Notes: generated from the sequence alone by a model not told the origin. DNA of 64,000 nucleotides from Planctomycetota bacterium (GCA_014381825.1 JACNKX010000058.1:62001-126000), one strand, 5' to 3'; positions 8,510 to 18,254 are shown, counted from the first letter of the stretch. A program made the numbers and translations.

Positions 8510-10366
8510 GTGGTTCCGTGGAATTTGAAGCAGTGGTTCTCGTTCGTTGCGGGCGCAGTCCTATGCGCCGGCGTTTCGCTACGAGCAGCTGACGATCGTG
8601 AGACGTCTCGTCAAGAACTAGACGCAGAGATTACAGGACTGATCGAGCAGCTTGGTTCGTCTCAGTTTGCCACGCGCGAGAAAGCGCAGTCGCGCATCCA
8701 AAGCCTGGGGCTCGCTGTTTTTGATGCTTTGTTGCAAGCTCAGCATCACCGCGACATCGAAGTGGCGCGCCGCGCTCGATATTTACTGCGAGGTATGCCG
8801 ATCACATGGAGCATCGACACCGACCCGCAAGAAGTCCGAAGTTTCCTGCGAAACTATGGCCAGCAAGGGAGAGAGGAACGTCTCAGTCGTATCGAATCTC
8901 TGGCAAATTTGAAAAATTCGCAGGGCGTCGTCGCACTCTGCCGGATCATGCGATTTGAATCAGATGTGGTACTCTCGAAGCAGGCCGCGCTGCAGCTCAT
9001 GTGGCACGACGCTTCGGTCGATCTGGAAGACCGAAAGGTAATCGCCCTGCGAATTCAGGAAGCCGTTGGCAACAGTCGCCGACCGGCATCTCGTTGGCTG
9101 CGGACTTATGCAGAAAGTTTAGTCTCGTCCGAACCGACGCTTGATGAATGGGAACAGATCACACGGGATGAACTTGAGATGCTGGCCAGTAAACCAGACG
9201 AGACGCAGCGCTCGGTGGCCCGTGACTTGCTGCGGTGGTACGTCGATCTGCTGCGAGGCTTGGGGCGAGGCGAGCAAGTTCAGGCTAACTTTGCGCGCAT
9301 CGTCGAACTCGTTGAACCGGATCGCGAAGAGTTATTTGATGTCGTCGATTGGGCGCTGGAGCGCGAAGCGTGGTTCGTCCCTGAACTTTTGGCCGAGCGT
9401 TTTCCTGCCGAGTACTGGCAACATGCGCTGCTTGTGTATCGATTGGCTGAAGCGAGACGCAAACGCGGTGACGAGGCGGGGGCCAAGGAAGCGGCTGCTC
9501 ATGCGTTGGGGATGAACCCGACTCAGTACAACCTTCATTTTGCGGCCGCGCGTGACTTGCGCCGCGAGCGGCAAATGTTTGATTGGGCGGAAAGCGAGTT
9601 TCGGCAGGTCATCGAGGCGTCGGGTGACTTGCCTAAAGTCGAACTATTCTCTCGCGAGTTGTTAGCGCAGATGTTGGCTGACCTCCAGCGTGAAGGCGAC
9701 GCTGCCGCCGCGCTCGAACCAGCGTTCGAGATTGGTGAAAAGGATCCGGGTGCTCTGGCTGCGGTCTACGAAGCAATCTACGGGCGAGCCTTCACGCCTC
9801 CGGAACTGCGTGCCAAGATCAATCACTTTCTCGGAATTCATCACGGTCGAGAAGGAGATATCGAGAAGCAAAAGACGTTTCTCGAAAAGGCGATGGCGGT
9901 CGATACTGAGAACATCGACATCGTGATTGCGTTACATGGGATTAAGGACGGCGATCAAGCATGGCGAGAGAAGGTTGACAAGATGCTCGCCGAGCACGTG
10001 CAACGCATCGAGTCGGGGATGCAGGAGCTAGAACAAAGCATGTCGACGACCGAAGACCGAGACGTGCGGGCGTTACTGGGCGAAGATCTCGCACAGAGGA
10101 ATAACGAGTACGCTTGGTTGGTTAGCAATACCGTTGGCGACTATCAGAAAGCAGTCGCTTGCAGTCGGAAATCACTCGAACTCGTCCCCGCCTCCTGGCC
10201 CTATCAGGACACGCTTGGACGATGTTACTTCGCAACCGGTGATTATAAGTCGGCGATTCACTTTCAAAAACTCGCCGTTGCTCAAGCGCCATACCTGCAA
10301 CAAATGCGACGCCAGCTGAAGCTATTCGAAGAGACGCTTGCCGCCACCGAATCTTCAGTGCCGTGA
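8510..10366 (+). CDS. Secreted HEAT/TPR repeat protein
   Basis: 618 residues with a GTG start and GAGG ten bases upstream. Residues 1-27 (WFSFVAGAVLCAGVSLRAA) form a signal peptide. After it comes IEQLGSSQFATREKAQSRIQSLG, a HEAT-like start very common in planctomycete proteins. Helical repeats follow throughout, with TPR-type pairs around residues 300-345 (YRLAEARRKRGDEAGAKEAAAHALGMNP), 350-400, 440-475 and 545-605 (YQKAVACSRKSLELVPASWPYQDTLGRCYFATGDYKSAIHFQK). It is a scaffold-type protein, probably periplasmic. No enzyme motif. Confidence 0.7.
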   Translation: MVPWNLKQWFSFVAGAVLCAGVSLRAADDRETSRQELDAEITGLIEQLGSSQFATREKAQSRIQSLGLAVFDALLQAQHHRDIEVARRARYLLRGMPITWSIDTDPQEVRSFLRNYGQQGREERLSRIESLANLKNSQGVVALCRIMRFESDVVLSKQAALQLMWHDASVDLEDRKVIALRIQEAVGNSRRPASRWLRTYAESLVSSEPTLDEWEQITRDELEMLASKPDETQRSVARDLLRWYVDLLRGLGRGEQVQANFARIVELVEPDREELFDVVDWALEREAWFVPELLAERFPAEYWQHALLVYRLAEARRKRGDEAGAKEAAAHALGMNPTQYNLHFAAARDLRRERQMFDWAESEFRQVIEASGDLPKVELFSRELLAQMLADLQREGDAAAALEPAFEIGEKDPGALAAVYEAIYGRAFTPPELRAKINHFLGIHHGREGDIEKQKTFLEKAMAVDTENIDIVIALHGIKDGDQAWREKVDKMLAEHVQRIESGMQELEQSMSTTEDRDVRALLGEDLAQRNNEYAWLVSNTVGDYQKAVACSRKSLELVPASWPYQDTLGRCYFATGDYKSAIHFQKLAVAQAPYLQQMRRQLKLFEETLAATESSVP

Positions 10367-10420
10367 GTCCCAAGCACGGACGTCTAAGTTAGGGCACGTC
10401 GAGTCGTCGGATCGCCGCTG

Positions 10421-10918
10421 ATGCAAACTCCACCCGTCAATCCGAATGCAACCGCGCCGGCGGCAGATCACGGCGACGTCGCGCAATCGCAATGCGCACC
10501 CGATGCAACTTTTCACTGGGTCTTTCTCGGTATTTCGTCGGTGGTCGTGCTGTTAGCCGTGCTGCTACAAGTTCAAGGCGAGGAGCAAGTCGTCATCCCA
10601 GCACTCGGTGTTCCGCTACCCGGAACTTGCACCTTCAAGCAATACGTTGGAGTCGACTGTCCAGGCTGCGGACTGACTCGCTGCTTCGTAAGCATGGGAC
10701 ATGCTCAACTGGAGCGGGCATGGCACTTCAATCCCGTCGGAATCGCCTTCTTCGTGGTTGTGGTCAGCCAAATTCCGTTTCGGGCGTTTCAATTGTGGCG
10801 GCTGAAGCGCGGTGTCGGCGAGATTCGCTTGGGTACGTGGGGCTACTCAGTGATGGTCTTCGTGCTAGTGGGGCTGCTCGCGCAATGGATCGTTCGCATG
10901 ATCATCCGGTTCACATGA
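10421..10918 (+). CDS. DUF2752 membrane protein
   Basis: 165 residues. After a 30-residue polar leader come three membrane spans (about residues 33-50, 105-122 and 142-160). Between the first two lies CTFKQYVGVDCPGCGLTRCFVSMGHAQLERAWHFNP, here cited by its parts: CPGCGLTR and the A-x-x-F-N-P segment are the diagnostic motif of DUF2752, a family of unknown function with paired cysteines. The stop overlaps the region of the next start (ATGA at 10915-10918), so the two genes are probably translated together. Confidence 0.8.
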   Translation: MQTPPVNPNATAPAADHGDVAQSQCAPDATFHWVFLGISSVVVLLAVLLQVQGEEQVVIPALGVPLPGTCTFKQYVGVDCPGCGLTRCFVSMGHAQLERAWHFNPVGIAFFVVVVSQIPFRAFQLWRLKRGVGEIRLGTWGYSVMVFVLVGLLAQWIVRMIIRFT

Positions 10919-10926
10919 GGTTTTTG

Positions 10927-11715
10927 ATGAACACCGTCAAGCTACACGACGCGACGTTGAACATCGTTGATGAAGGGAGCGGCCCTACGCTGTTACTCGT
11001 ACATGGATTCCCATTGGACCATACGATGTGGCGTCATCAAATTGAGGCGCTGAGCAACAACTTCCGAGTTATCGCGCCCGATCTTCGCGGCTTCGGAGCC
11101 AGTACTGGAGCCAACGATAGGATTACGATGGAGCAACTTGCCGACGATATGGCAGAGTTGCTTGATCGTCTGGACATCGCTGAACCAATCACGTTCTGTG
11201 GCTTGTCGATGGGCGGTTATGTCGCGTGGCAGTTCTGGCAACGGCATGCGAGTCGACTTGCTCGTCTGATTCTTTGCGACACACGAGCGGTCGCCGATAC
11301 GGAAGAAGTCGCGAGCGGTCGGTTAATCATGGCCGAACGTGTTCTAAGCGAGGGCGCGTTGATCATCGCCGACGCGATGCTTCCCAAGTTGTTCGCTGAG
11401 CAGTCGGTTCGCCAACAGCGCGACATAATTGAGGCGACCCGCGAGGTGATCCAAGCGACCGCGCCAGCGACGATTGCTGGCGCGTTGCGCGGCATGGCGC
11501 GGCGATCCGACATGACTAGCGAACTACCAAGTGTCCATGTCCCAACGTTAGTAATTTGTGGTGAGCACGACTCGATTTCGACCGCCAACGAAATGCGTTC
11601 AATCGCGGATCGCTTACCAAACGCGAACTTCGTGGAGGTCGCCGGTAGCGGTCACATGACTCCCCTTGAAGACCCACATTCAGTCACGAGCGCCATCCGC
11701 GTCTTTCTTCTTTGA
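10927..11715 (+). CDS. Alpha/beta hydrolase (esterase / 3-oxoadipate enol-lactonase-like)
   Basis: 262 residues from ATG 10927, which has GAGG at 10917-10920; an ATG at 10915 overlapping the DUF2752 stop is the alternative. The frame stays open far upstream but that part is antisense-quality shadow of DUF2752. Oxyanion motif HGFPLDHTMW, nucleophile elbow GLSMGG (Ser), acid in VICGEHD, and the histidine in AGSGHMTPLE complete the catalytic triad. The overall pattern (DLRGFGAS, MEQLADDMAELLDRL) fits the enol-lactonase/esterase group. Substrate unknown; cytoplasmic. Confidence 0.85.
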   Translation: MNTVKLHDATLNIVDEGSGPTLLLVHGFPLDHTMWRHQIEALSNNFRVIAPDLRGFGASTGANDRITMEQLADDMAELLDRLDIAEPITFCGLSMGGYVAWQFWQRHASRLARLILCDTRAVADTEEVASGRLIMAERVLSEGALIIADAMLPKLFAEQSVRQQRDIIEATREVIQATAPATIAGALRGMARRSDMTSELPSVHVPTLVICGEHDSISTANEMRSIADRLPNANFVEVAGSGHMTPLEDPHSVTSAIRVFLL

Positions 11716-12132
11716 CAAGAGCTCGATGGGTCCTCGGGCGTCCACGCTTGCGATCTGAGCTGAGTGGCTGGGGCTCCCAGGCGCTTGTTCAAAGCAGGTA
11801 TTGAAACGACTTCTAGCTACCAAACAACAATGCTGGCGTGCTAGCAAAGTGGCGTTCAGATATCTGCGCGCGAAAGACGTTTTCAAACTCGTCAAAATGC
11901 TGTTGACCGATGACGGCAGACGGATAGATTGAGACTTATCAACGTGTTCATGGTGGATAAGTTGATCAGGCGATTTTCGGTGCGATGTCCACGCCACTCA
12001 GCGAAGTGAGCTGGATCGATCGTCACCGCAATGACGCCTTCGACGCGAGGGAAGCAAACGCGTCGCATGTGGCTATGACGGCTGCTGGAGTAAATGGAAG
12101 TTAAGCTTAAACCAGCTAGGAGGAGCCGAAGC
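11716..12132 (+). other. Intergenic region with no recognisable gene
   Basis: About 417 bases. Frames on both strands are short or without ribosome sites; a minus-strand frame across 11892-12140 has no recognisable domain. The only clear element is AGGAGG at 12118-12123, the ribosome site of the BON gene. Confidence 0.4.
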
Positions 12133-12399
12133 ATGGCCATGTCTACTAACCCAAATAGTGCGACCGATCAGGACGAACCGTCCGTAGCGTTCGATGACAT
12201 CGAAACGGAGATCAAAGAGAAACTTCATTTCACGCAACACGCCGCGTTGCGACACATAACGTACCGCGTCGATGGCGGCACGGCGGTGCTCTACGGACGC
12301 GTCCCGTCGTATTACCTCAAACAGTTGGCGCAAGTCAAAGTCACTTGCGTTGCCGGAATCGAGCGCGTCGATAATCGAATCGAAGTGGCAGTGTCGTAG
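12133..12399 (+). CDS. Small BON-domain protein
   Basis: 88 residues. The start is ATG 12133 because a perfect AGGAGG lies nine bases upstream; the longer frame from 12094 would place that site inside the gene. Residues 20-85 form one BON domain: IETEIKEKLHFTQHAALRHI, VDGGTAVLYGRVPSYYLKQLAQ, then VAGIERVDNRIEVAV. The G-x-V/G-R-V and V-x-N-x-[IL]-x-V endings are characteristic. BON domains usually bind membranes or other proteins. No signal peptide, so cytoplasmic. It ends 15 bases before the convergent sulfatase gene. Confidence 0.75.
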   Translation: MAMSTNPNSATDQDEPSVAFDDIETEIKEKLHFTQHAALRHITYRVDGGTAVLYGRVPSYYLKQLAQVKVTCVAGIERVDNRIEVAVS

Positions 12400-12414
12400 G
12401 CGGAAGCGGCTTCG

Positions 12415-13917
12415 TTACGGTTGCCAAGGTTCGGGGCCACCTTCTTTCGCGCGCAACATCTTCGCATCCACATCCTTGTACCACGTGTGGAGACTCTTTC
12501 GCATTTGATCAACGCGATCAGGCATCATGGCCGCCAGATCGTTCCGCTCGCCGATGTCGTCCTTGAGGTTGTACAAGTGAACTCGTCCGTCTTCGTAGCG
12601 TTCAAGCAGTTTGAAATCGCCAACTCGAATGGCACCACCGGGGAACCCGCCCTGGTTCGCGTAATGCGGGTAGTGCCAATAGATCGCGTCTCGCTCGATC
12701 CTGCCGTTTTGTTTCAGTAGTGGCGCTAAGCTGAGGCCATCTTGATGCTGGTCCGGCTTCGCCGGGAGATCAGCCATCTCCAGCATCGTCGGATAAAAAT
12801 CAGTACTGACGACGGGCACATCGCACCTGCTGTTCGCTTTGGTCGTGCCAGGCCACTTGATGACAAACGGTTCGCGAATACCACCTTCATACAGCCAACC
12901 CTTGCCACCGCGCAGCGGTAGGTTCGAAGTCGGCGATCCTTCCGAAGTCGACAGGCCTCCGTTATCCGACGTAAAACAAACGACGGTGCTATCGTCGAGT
13001 TTCAACTCTTTCAGCTTTGCCAGTACTTTACCGACAGCTTGATCCATCGCTTCGACCATCGCTGCGTAGACCGCGTGTTTTTGAAGAGTCCGAACCTGAC
13101 GCTTCTGCTCGACGGGCAAGACTTGTTCTTCGGGCGCGAACTCTGGCTTGCCGATCAATCCCAATCGTTCAGCCTTCGCTTTATACTTTTCAACAAGATC
13201 GGGCCGACCAATCAGCGGAGTATGTACGGAGTAGAAAGCAAGGTACGCGAAGAACGGTTGATCTTTATGCGCCTCGATAAAGTTGGTGGTCTCCGTCGCT
13301 AAACGATCTGGCAAATGCTCGCCATCTGGACCATCAGAAAGTCTCGGATTGCCATAAGGCGAGAAGTACTTCTTTCCGCCATAGGGACCACCGCGACTGA
13401 ATCCGCCGCGATTGAAGTCGAAGCCTTGCTTCTCGGGCCAGAAGTCTTCATTTGGTCCTAAGTGCCACTTGCCCGCGAATTGAGTTGCGTAGCCCTGCGC
13501 CTTGAGCGCCTCGGCGATTGTGACCTCTTCGAGAGGCATCCTGTCATGCAAGACCGCTGGCCGGAAGCGACCGGCGCGAGCACCCGAAAAGAAATTCGTG
13601 GCGTCAACGCGCGACGGGTACTTGCCGGTCATGATGCTATAGCGAGTCGGGCTGCAAACGGGATTCGCAGCGTAGCCGTTCGTAAATCGCATTCCTTCCG
13701 ACGCAAGCCGGTCGACGTTCGGAGTTTCGTAAAATGTGTCAGCGTTGTTGGCGCCGATGTCCATATACCCGAGGTCATCCACCAAGATGAAAACAAAGTT
13801 CGGTGGCTTGGCTTCGATCGCTTCCGAGGCAAGACACAAGGACGCGAAGGCAAGGACGGTAAGTGTAGAAATGCGCATGTTGGCTCTCTGAAGATTGCCG
13901 GTGATTCTCGCTGCCAT
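12415..13917 (-). CDS. Secreted sulfatase, formylglycine-dependent
   Basis: 500 residues. The signal peptide (MRISTLTVLAFASLCLASEAIEA) starts at residue 14, so the shorter start at 13878 is quite possible. Sulfatase hallmarks: NFVFILVDDLGYMDIG (metal-binding DD), then NPVCSPTRYSIMTGKYPSR with C88 in the C-x-P-x-R site that is converted to formylglycine, FAGKWHLGP, and CFTSDNGGLS (metal-binding DN). It cleaves sulfate esters, probably from polysaccharides, outside the cytoplasm. The start overlaps the stop of the upstream sulfatase gene (TAATG), so the two are translated together. Confidence 0.9.
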   Translation of the reverse strand: MAARITGNLQRANMRISTLTVLAFASLCLASEAIEAKPPNFVFILVDDLGYMDIGANNADTFYETPNVDRLASEGMRFTNGYAANPVCSPTRYSIMTGKYPSRVDATNFFSGARAGRFRPAVLHDRMPLEEVTIAEALKAQGYATQFAGKWHLGPNEDFWPEKQGFDFNRGGFSRGGPYGGKKYFSPYGNPRLSDGPDGEHLPDRLATETTNFIEAHKDQPFFAYLAFYSVHTPLIGRPDLVEKYKAKAERLGLIGKPEFAPEEQVLPVEQKRQVRTLQKHAVYAAMVEAMDQAVGKVLAKLKELKLDDSTVVCFTSDNGGLSTSEGSPTSNLPLRGGKGWLYEGGIREPFVIKWPGTTKANSRCDVPVVSTDFYPTMLEMADLPAKPDQHQDGLSLAPLLKQNGRIERDAIYWHYPHYANQGGFPGGAIRVGDFKLLERYEDGRVHLYNLKDDIGERNDLAAMMPDRVDQMRKSLHTWYKDVDAKMLRAKEGGPEPWQP

Positions 13918-15314
13918 TATTTCTTCTTTTGTTTTCGCTTTGGTGCCGAGGCGCTCGCCTGTGCAGCCTGTCTTTCGGCGGATTCGTTTGGCTGAACCGA
14001 ATCACCGCTTTCGACATCTGCTTTCCAATTCTCCAACGCCGCCAGCATCGCTACGGCGCGTTTCAGTTCAGTACTCGCCAAGTTGCTCTTCTCGCCAAGG
14101 TCGCGGTCCAGGTCGTACAGCCCAACCTTCTCGCCTCCCTTTCCGTCGACGATCAATTTCCACGAGCCATTGCGAATGGCTTTACCGTTCCACACCAGCT
14201 TTCGATCTCCCAGCTTTTGACCATCCGCCATGACCGGAAGTAAATTAACGCCATCTAGCTTATGGGCATCCGGCGTCGTGACTTCCGCAGCGGCAAGCAA
14301 CGTCGGCATGACATCAAGAGAAATCGCTAGATCATCACAGACAGCGCCCGGCGCGATCTTATTTGTCCAGCGAGCGATACATGGGACACGGTGTCCACCC
14401 TCCCAATTGCTTCCCTTCGCTCCCCGCAACGGCCCGTTATCTCCGTTCTTGTTCGCACCATTGTCGGAGAAGAAAAGGATGAGCGTGTTCTCGGCCAGAC
14501 CAAGTCGCTGGACCGCATCGACGACTTCCCCGACTCCTTTATCCATCTCCTGCACCATCTCGCGATACGCATCCTTAATATCTGTGCGTTCGCCCTGAGT
14601 GTCGAAGGCACCGCCGACAGATCTTAACTTGGGATCATTCGGGCCTTGATAAGGATAATGCGGGGCTTCGTGCGGCAAGTACAGGCAAAACGGTTTACTC
14701 TTATTCGCCTCGATGAACTCGACCGCATGTCTGGTGATCAGATGAGTCGTGTACCCTTCTTCGACAGCATGCTTATCCTGGTGCCACCAGTCGTATGTGC
14801 CTGCTTGATCGACATGTGAAATGAAATCCACATTGCCACTCACATAACCGCAAAACAGGTCGAACCCATGATGGATCGGGTTGTACTTCGGGTAGTAACC
14901 CAAGTGCCACTTGCCGAACATGGCCGTCGAGTATCCAGACTCGCGCAGCAACTCGGCAAAGGTAAGTTCGCTTGTCTGCAAGCCATGATAATGAACCGCA
15001 CGTGTCGGGTCTGCGAAAACAACACCTGGGATTCCGGCCCGCTGTTGATAGCGCCCGGTCATCAAACCCGCGCGAGTAGGACTGCACACATTTCCACTCG
15101 AATGAAAGTCGGTGAACTTCATCCCCTCGGCGGCAAGCTTGTCGAGACGTGGCGTTTCGATCCAACCGCCGTAGCTACTCAAGTCCCCATAGCCCAGATC
15201 ATCGGCCATGATGACGACGAAGTTAGGGTGAGCTGCCGCTTGAAGCCTTCCTGCATGAGAACATAAGCTCGACATGAGGAATGCGGTGCACATAAGAAGC
15301 ATACTTCTGAACAT
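13917..15314 (-). CDS. Secreted arylsulfatase-like sulfatase
   Basis: 465 residues with a signal peptide (residues 1-28, ending LQAAA). NFVVIMADDLGYGDLSSYGG gives the metal-binding aspartates; SGNVCSPTRAGLMTGRY holds the formylglycine precursor C77; MFGKWHLG and LFFSDNGANKNGDNGPLRG supply further active-site residues. The C-terminus is lysine-rich and disordered (ASAPKRKQKKK). It is closer to the GalNAc/arylsulfatase A group than its neighbour. First gene of a two-sulfatase operon. Export and formylglycine maturation would need enzymes that are not in this window. Confidence 0.9.
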   Translation of the reverse strand: MFRSMLLMCTAFLMSSLCSHAGRLQAAAHPNFVVIMADDLGYGDLSSYGGWIETPRLDKLAAEGMKFTDFHSSGNVCSPTRAGLMTGRYQQRAGIPGVVFADPTRAVHYHGLQTSELTFAELLRESGYSTAMFGKWHLGYYPKYNPIHHGFDLFCGYVSGNVDFISHVDQAGTYDWWHQDKHAVEEGYTTHLITRHAVEFIEANKSKPFCLYLPHEAPHYPYQGPNDPKLRSVGGAFDTQGERTDIKDAYREMVQEMDKGVGEVVDAVQRLGLAENTLILFFSDNGANKNGDNGPLRGAKGSNWEGGHRVPCIARWTNKIAPGAVCDDLAISLDVMPTLLAAAEVTTPDAHKLDGVNLLPVMADGQKLGDRKLVWNGKAIRNGSWKLIVDGKGGEKVGLYDLDRDLGEKSNLASTELKRAVAMLAALENWKADVESGDSVQPNESAERQAAQASASAPKRKQKKK

Positions 15315-15437
15315 TCAAATAACTTTCTAGCAGTCGAGTGATTTGTTTCCGATTAAAGGCCTTTGCATTGGACCACTAGTATCGTTGCACGAATTTAGAA
15401 ATCCAGGTTGGGCGGGCTTGGCTTGCTTTCAAGTCCA

Positions 15438-16571
15438 TCACCAATTCGTAAAGGATCCATCCGGTCGCGTCAGTCGCGGACAGTCGCCTCCCTTAAATAT
15501 TGGATAATCGGCAACTGCTGCTTCGTCCATCTCGACGCCCAGGCCGGGGGCGGTTGGCGGTAGGAGATACCCGGCCTCAAAGGAAACTTGTTTCGGAAAC
15601 AATTCGGTTAACACCTCTCCCGGAACGCGAGCGACTTCCTGCACCGCGAAGTTGCTGATTGCAAGATCCAAGTGCAAACACGCAGCCGTCGAGACCGGCC
15701 CCAGCGGATTGTGAGGAGCGACGTTAATCGAATGCGTTTCGCACCAATGTGCGACTTTGATAGCCTCCGTAAAACCGCCGACGTTACAGAGATCGATCCG
15801 CGCATAGTCGATCCATTCGTTCTCAATCGCTTCGCGGAACTCCCACTTGCTGGCGTACTGCTCGCCCATCGCGATGGGAACAGTTGTCTTAGCATCAAGC
15901 CGCGCCAGTGAACTCGCGTTCTCGCAGCGAATCGGATCTTCGACAAAGTACGGTCGAAGAGGCTCTAACTCGCGACACAGGGTAATCGCATCGACAGGAT
16001 CGAGCCGCGTGTGTGCGTCGAGGATGATCTCGATCTCTGGGCCAACTGCCTCTCGTACCGCAGTGACGAGCTCCACGCCTTCCCGCACTGCCGCGCGGCG
16101 ATCGAGATGCTGGCCCTGTTGCGGCAAGTTGAATCGAACGAACCGCCAACCTTCGTTTGCTTTGACTTTCGCAGCGGAAACGACTTCGGCGATTGTCCCA
16201 TCGGGGACATGCGGGTAACAGACAACTCGATCGCGCACGAGGCCACCGAGTAATTCATAAACAGGCACACCGAGCTTCTTCGCTTTGATGTCCCACAATG
16301 CGATGTCGATTGCGCTGATCGCAGCCGCACCGACCCCACCGGCCGGAAAGAAACCGCAGCGATACATCAGCTGCCAGAGATGTTCGGTCCGCATCGGATT
16401 CTGGCCGATCAGCGAAGGCGTTAACGCCTCGATAAAACCGGCCATCGCCTGCTCGCGCCACGAGATTCCTCCTTCGCCAAGGCCGCATATCCCTTCATCC
16501 GTTTCAACGACAACGAAGAAAAAGTTGCGAACTTCTCCAACGATATAGGTGCGGATCGCGGTGATCTTCAT
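15438..16571 (-). CDS. Enolase-superfamily sugar-acid dehydratase, galactonate dehydratase-like
   Basis: 377 residues, cytoplasmic. Mandelate-racemase-type N-domain (MKITAIRTYIVGEVRNFF, then GLGEGGISWREQAM), followed by a barrel with ligands in ILDAHTRLDP, YFVEDPIRCENA and AMGEQYASKWEFRE, which are the D/E/E metal triad, and the C-terminal APHNPLGPVSTAACLHLD carrying the catalytic His. This arrangement, especially A-P-H-N/C-P-L-G-P, is that of D-galactonate/mannonate dehydratases, which turn a sugar acid into a 2-keto-3-deoxy acid. The exact sugar acid is not decided. It lies between the sulfatases and a divergently read hexuronate-type transporter. Confidence 0.8.
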   Translation of the reverse strand: MKITAIRTYIVGEVRNFFFVVVETDEGICGLGEGGISWREQAMAGFIEALTPSLIGQNPMRTEHLWQLMYRCGFFPAGGVGAAAISAIDIALWDIKAKKLGVPVYELLGGLVRDRVVCYPHVPDGTIAEVVSAAKVKANEGWRFVRFNLPQQGQHLDRRAAVREGVELVTAVREAVGPEIEIILDAHTRLDPVDAITLCRELEPLRPYFVEDPIRCENASSLARLDAKTTVPIAMGEQYASKWEFREAIENEWIDYARIDLCNVGGFTEAIKVAHWCETHSINVAPHNPLGPVSTAACLHLDLAISNFAVQEVARVPGEVLTELFPKQVSFEAGYLLPPTAPGLGVEMDEAAVADYPIFKGGDCPRLTRPDGSFTNW

Positions 16572-16607
16572 GTTTCGTTCCTACTCGGTCAATGTCTGAG
16601 CCTGGAC

Positions 16608-16690
16608 TTGAGCCGAACGCGCTAGCGTCGGATTCTTCGCTGAGCGAAGTCGTTCTGCCGTGCTACCCGCGGCTAGCGCCGTCGGCTCAA
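16608..16690. repeat. Intergenic inverted repeat, arms of 24 bases
   Basis: The left arm 16608-16631 (TTGAGCCGAACGCGCTAGCG...) and the right arm 16667-16690 are reverse complements at about 20 of 24 positions. The loop contains a second perfect hairpin, CTTCGC-TGA-GCGAAG. It sits between the divergent dehydratase and transporter genes. Planctomycete genomes carry many intergenic repeats rich in AGCCGACGGCGCTAGC; this one looks like a member. A role as a terminator or as a mobile miniature element is possible. Confidence 0.6.
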
Positions 16691-16744
16691 GGCGTGTTAT
16701 AGTGGTGCGTCGCTCACTCGACAACAAGACGCTTTGCGAGACAC

Positions 16745-18118
16745 ATGATGAAAGACCAGCACTCAGTCGCCAACGACCTTCCGCCAATCCGCGGTGAACG
16801 TCCAACCAGAGTCCGTTGGCTGGTCTTTGTCCTAGCGAGTGGAACGTCGTGGATGCTGTATCTGCACCGGTACAGCTGGAATTTGATTCGGCCGGCGCTT
16901 ATGGAAGAATACGATTTCAGCAACTCGCAAGTCGACGGATTGTACACGGTGTTTAACGTATCGTATGCGTTCGGCCAGATCCCGGGTGGCATCATCTGCG
17001 ACTTTTTCGGGACTCACCTGTTTCTTGGGATCATTATCGTGCTGTGGTCCGTCCTGTTGCCGTGCTTCGGACTGACCGGCAACTTTTACGGTCTCGCCGG
17101 TCTGCGATTGGGATTTGGCGCGGCGCAGGCGGGTTGTTACCCCAGCCTTTCTAAAGTGACCCGCGTCTGGTTTCCGTTGCGAACGCGGACGATTACCCAA
17201 GGTCTGATTGCGAGTTTTTTCGGGCGCAGCGGAGGCGCGATGTCTTCCATCATCATGGGCGCGTTGCTGATCGACACGTGTGGGTTCAGCTGGCGAGTCG
17301 CCTTGTTGATCATGGGGCTTGCGGGAGTCCTGTTTGCCAGCCTGTTTTTCTGGCTCTATCGCAACGACCCAGAACAAGACGTACGCGTGAATCGAGCCGA
17401 AGTGACCTTGATTCGCGAAGGGGAAACCGACGAGACGCCCGACGGGCCTCGAGTGTTACCGTTCCGTCGCGTGCTACGCAGCCCAAGCATGTTAGTCTTC
17501 ATCGTTCAACAGTTCATGAATGCCGGTGCAGACGGCATCTATGTCTACCTGATGGGCAGCTACTTTATTACAGCGCGCCACTTCGACATTGCAACGGCCA
17601 GCTTGCTTATCAGCTTGCCTTTATGGGGCGGCGCCATCGGCGGGGTCGTTGGCGGCTTTGTCAATGATGGATTGATCCATCTAACCGGCAGCCGGCGCTG
17701 GTCGCGAACGACCGTTGGCTTCGCCGGCAAGTTCGTTGCCTGTTTAATGATGTTCGTGGCGATTCAGCAGGTCAGCGGCGTCGCCGCCGCGTTCTGCCTG
17801 TTCGTCGTGAAGTTCTTCAGCGATTGGACGCAGCCGACCGTGTGGGGTGCCTGCACCGATATGGGCGGACGCTACTCGGCAACTGTGTTCAGCATCATCA
17901 ACACGTCCGGCAGCGTCGGAGGGATTTGCACGCCACCGGTCTTAGGTGTCATCCTCGACATGAACACAACCAGGGAGATCGTAGATGGAAAGGAGGAATT
18001 GATCACGAACTACACACCTATGTTTACGATTGTTGCCGCGATGTATATGGTGAGCGCGTGCTGCTGGTTATTCATCAATTGCACGCGATCGTTGGATCGG
18101 GGTGAACTGACCACGTAA
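16745..18118 (+). CDS. MFS transporter, sugar-acid (hexuronate/ACS family) type
   Basis: 457 residues with twelve predicted membrane spans. The N-terminal block WLVFVLASGTSWMLYLHRYSWN and the loop after span 2 (YAFGQIPGGIICDFFG) match the anion:cation symporter group that includes hexuronate (ExuT) and galactonate (DgoT) carriers; R/K/D-rich loop QGLIASFFGRSGGAMS follows span 4. The central cytoplasmic loop is about residues 215-245. It is divergent from the dehydratase gene, which supports uptake of the same kind of sugar acid. The substrate itself is inferred from context only. Confidence 0.8.
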   Translation: MMKDQHSVANDLPPIRGERPTRVRWLVFVLASGTSWMLYLHRYSWNLIRPALMEEYDFSNSQVDGLYTVFNVSYAFGQIPGGIICDFFGTHLFLGIIIVLWSVLLPCFGLTGNFYGLAGLRLGFGAAQAGCYPSLSKVTRVWFPLRTRTITQGLIASFFGRSGGAMSSIIMGALLIDTCGFSWRVALLIMGLAGVLFASLFFWLYRNDPEQDVRVNRAEVTLIREGETDETPDGPRVLPFRRVLRSPSMLVFIVQQFMNAGADGIYVYLMGSYFITARHFDIATASLLISLPLWGGAIGGVVGGFVNDGLIHLTGSRRWSRTTVGFAGKFVACLMMFVAIQQVSGVAAAFCLFVVKFFSDWTQPTVWGACTDMGGRYSATVFSIINTSGSVGGICTPPVLGVILDMNTTREIVDGKEELITNYTPMFTIVAAMYMVSACCWLFINCTRSLDRGELTT

Positions 18119-18254
18119 GCCAATCGCAATCATGCCGTTAGCTCCACTTTCCGCTGCCGTCGTTGCAAGAGTTGAACTATCATCGCGTTGGTCGTTGTCC
18201 TCTACCCGACCTGTCTAGGGTGAAAGCGAGGAGGCCAGAAGATTCCACCGACCT

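Noticed and set aside
10492-10926. Upstream extension of the alpha/beta hydrolase frame
   Set aside because: It lies entirely over the DUF2752 gene in another frame; the hydrolase fold starts only after 10927.
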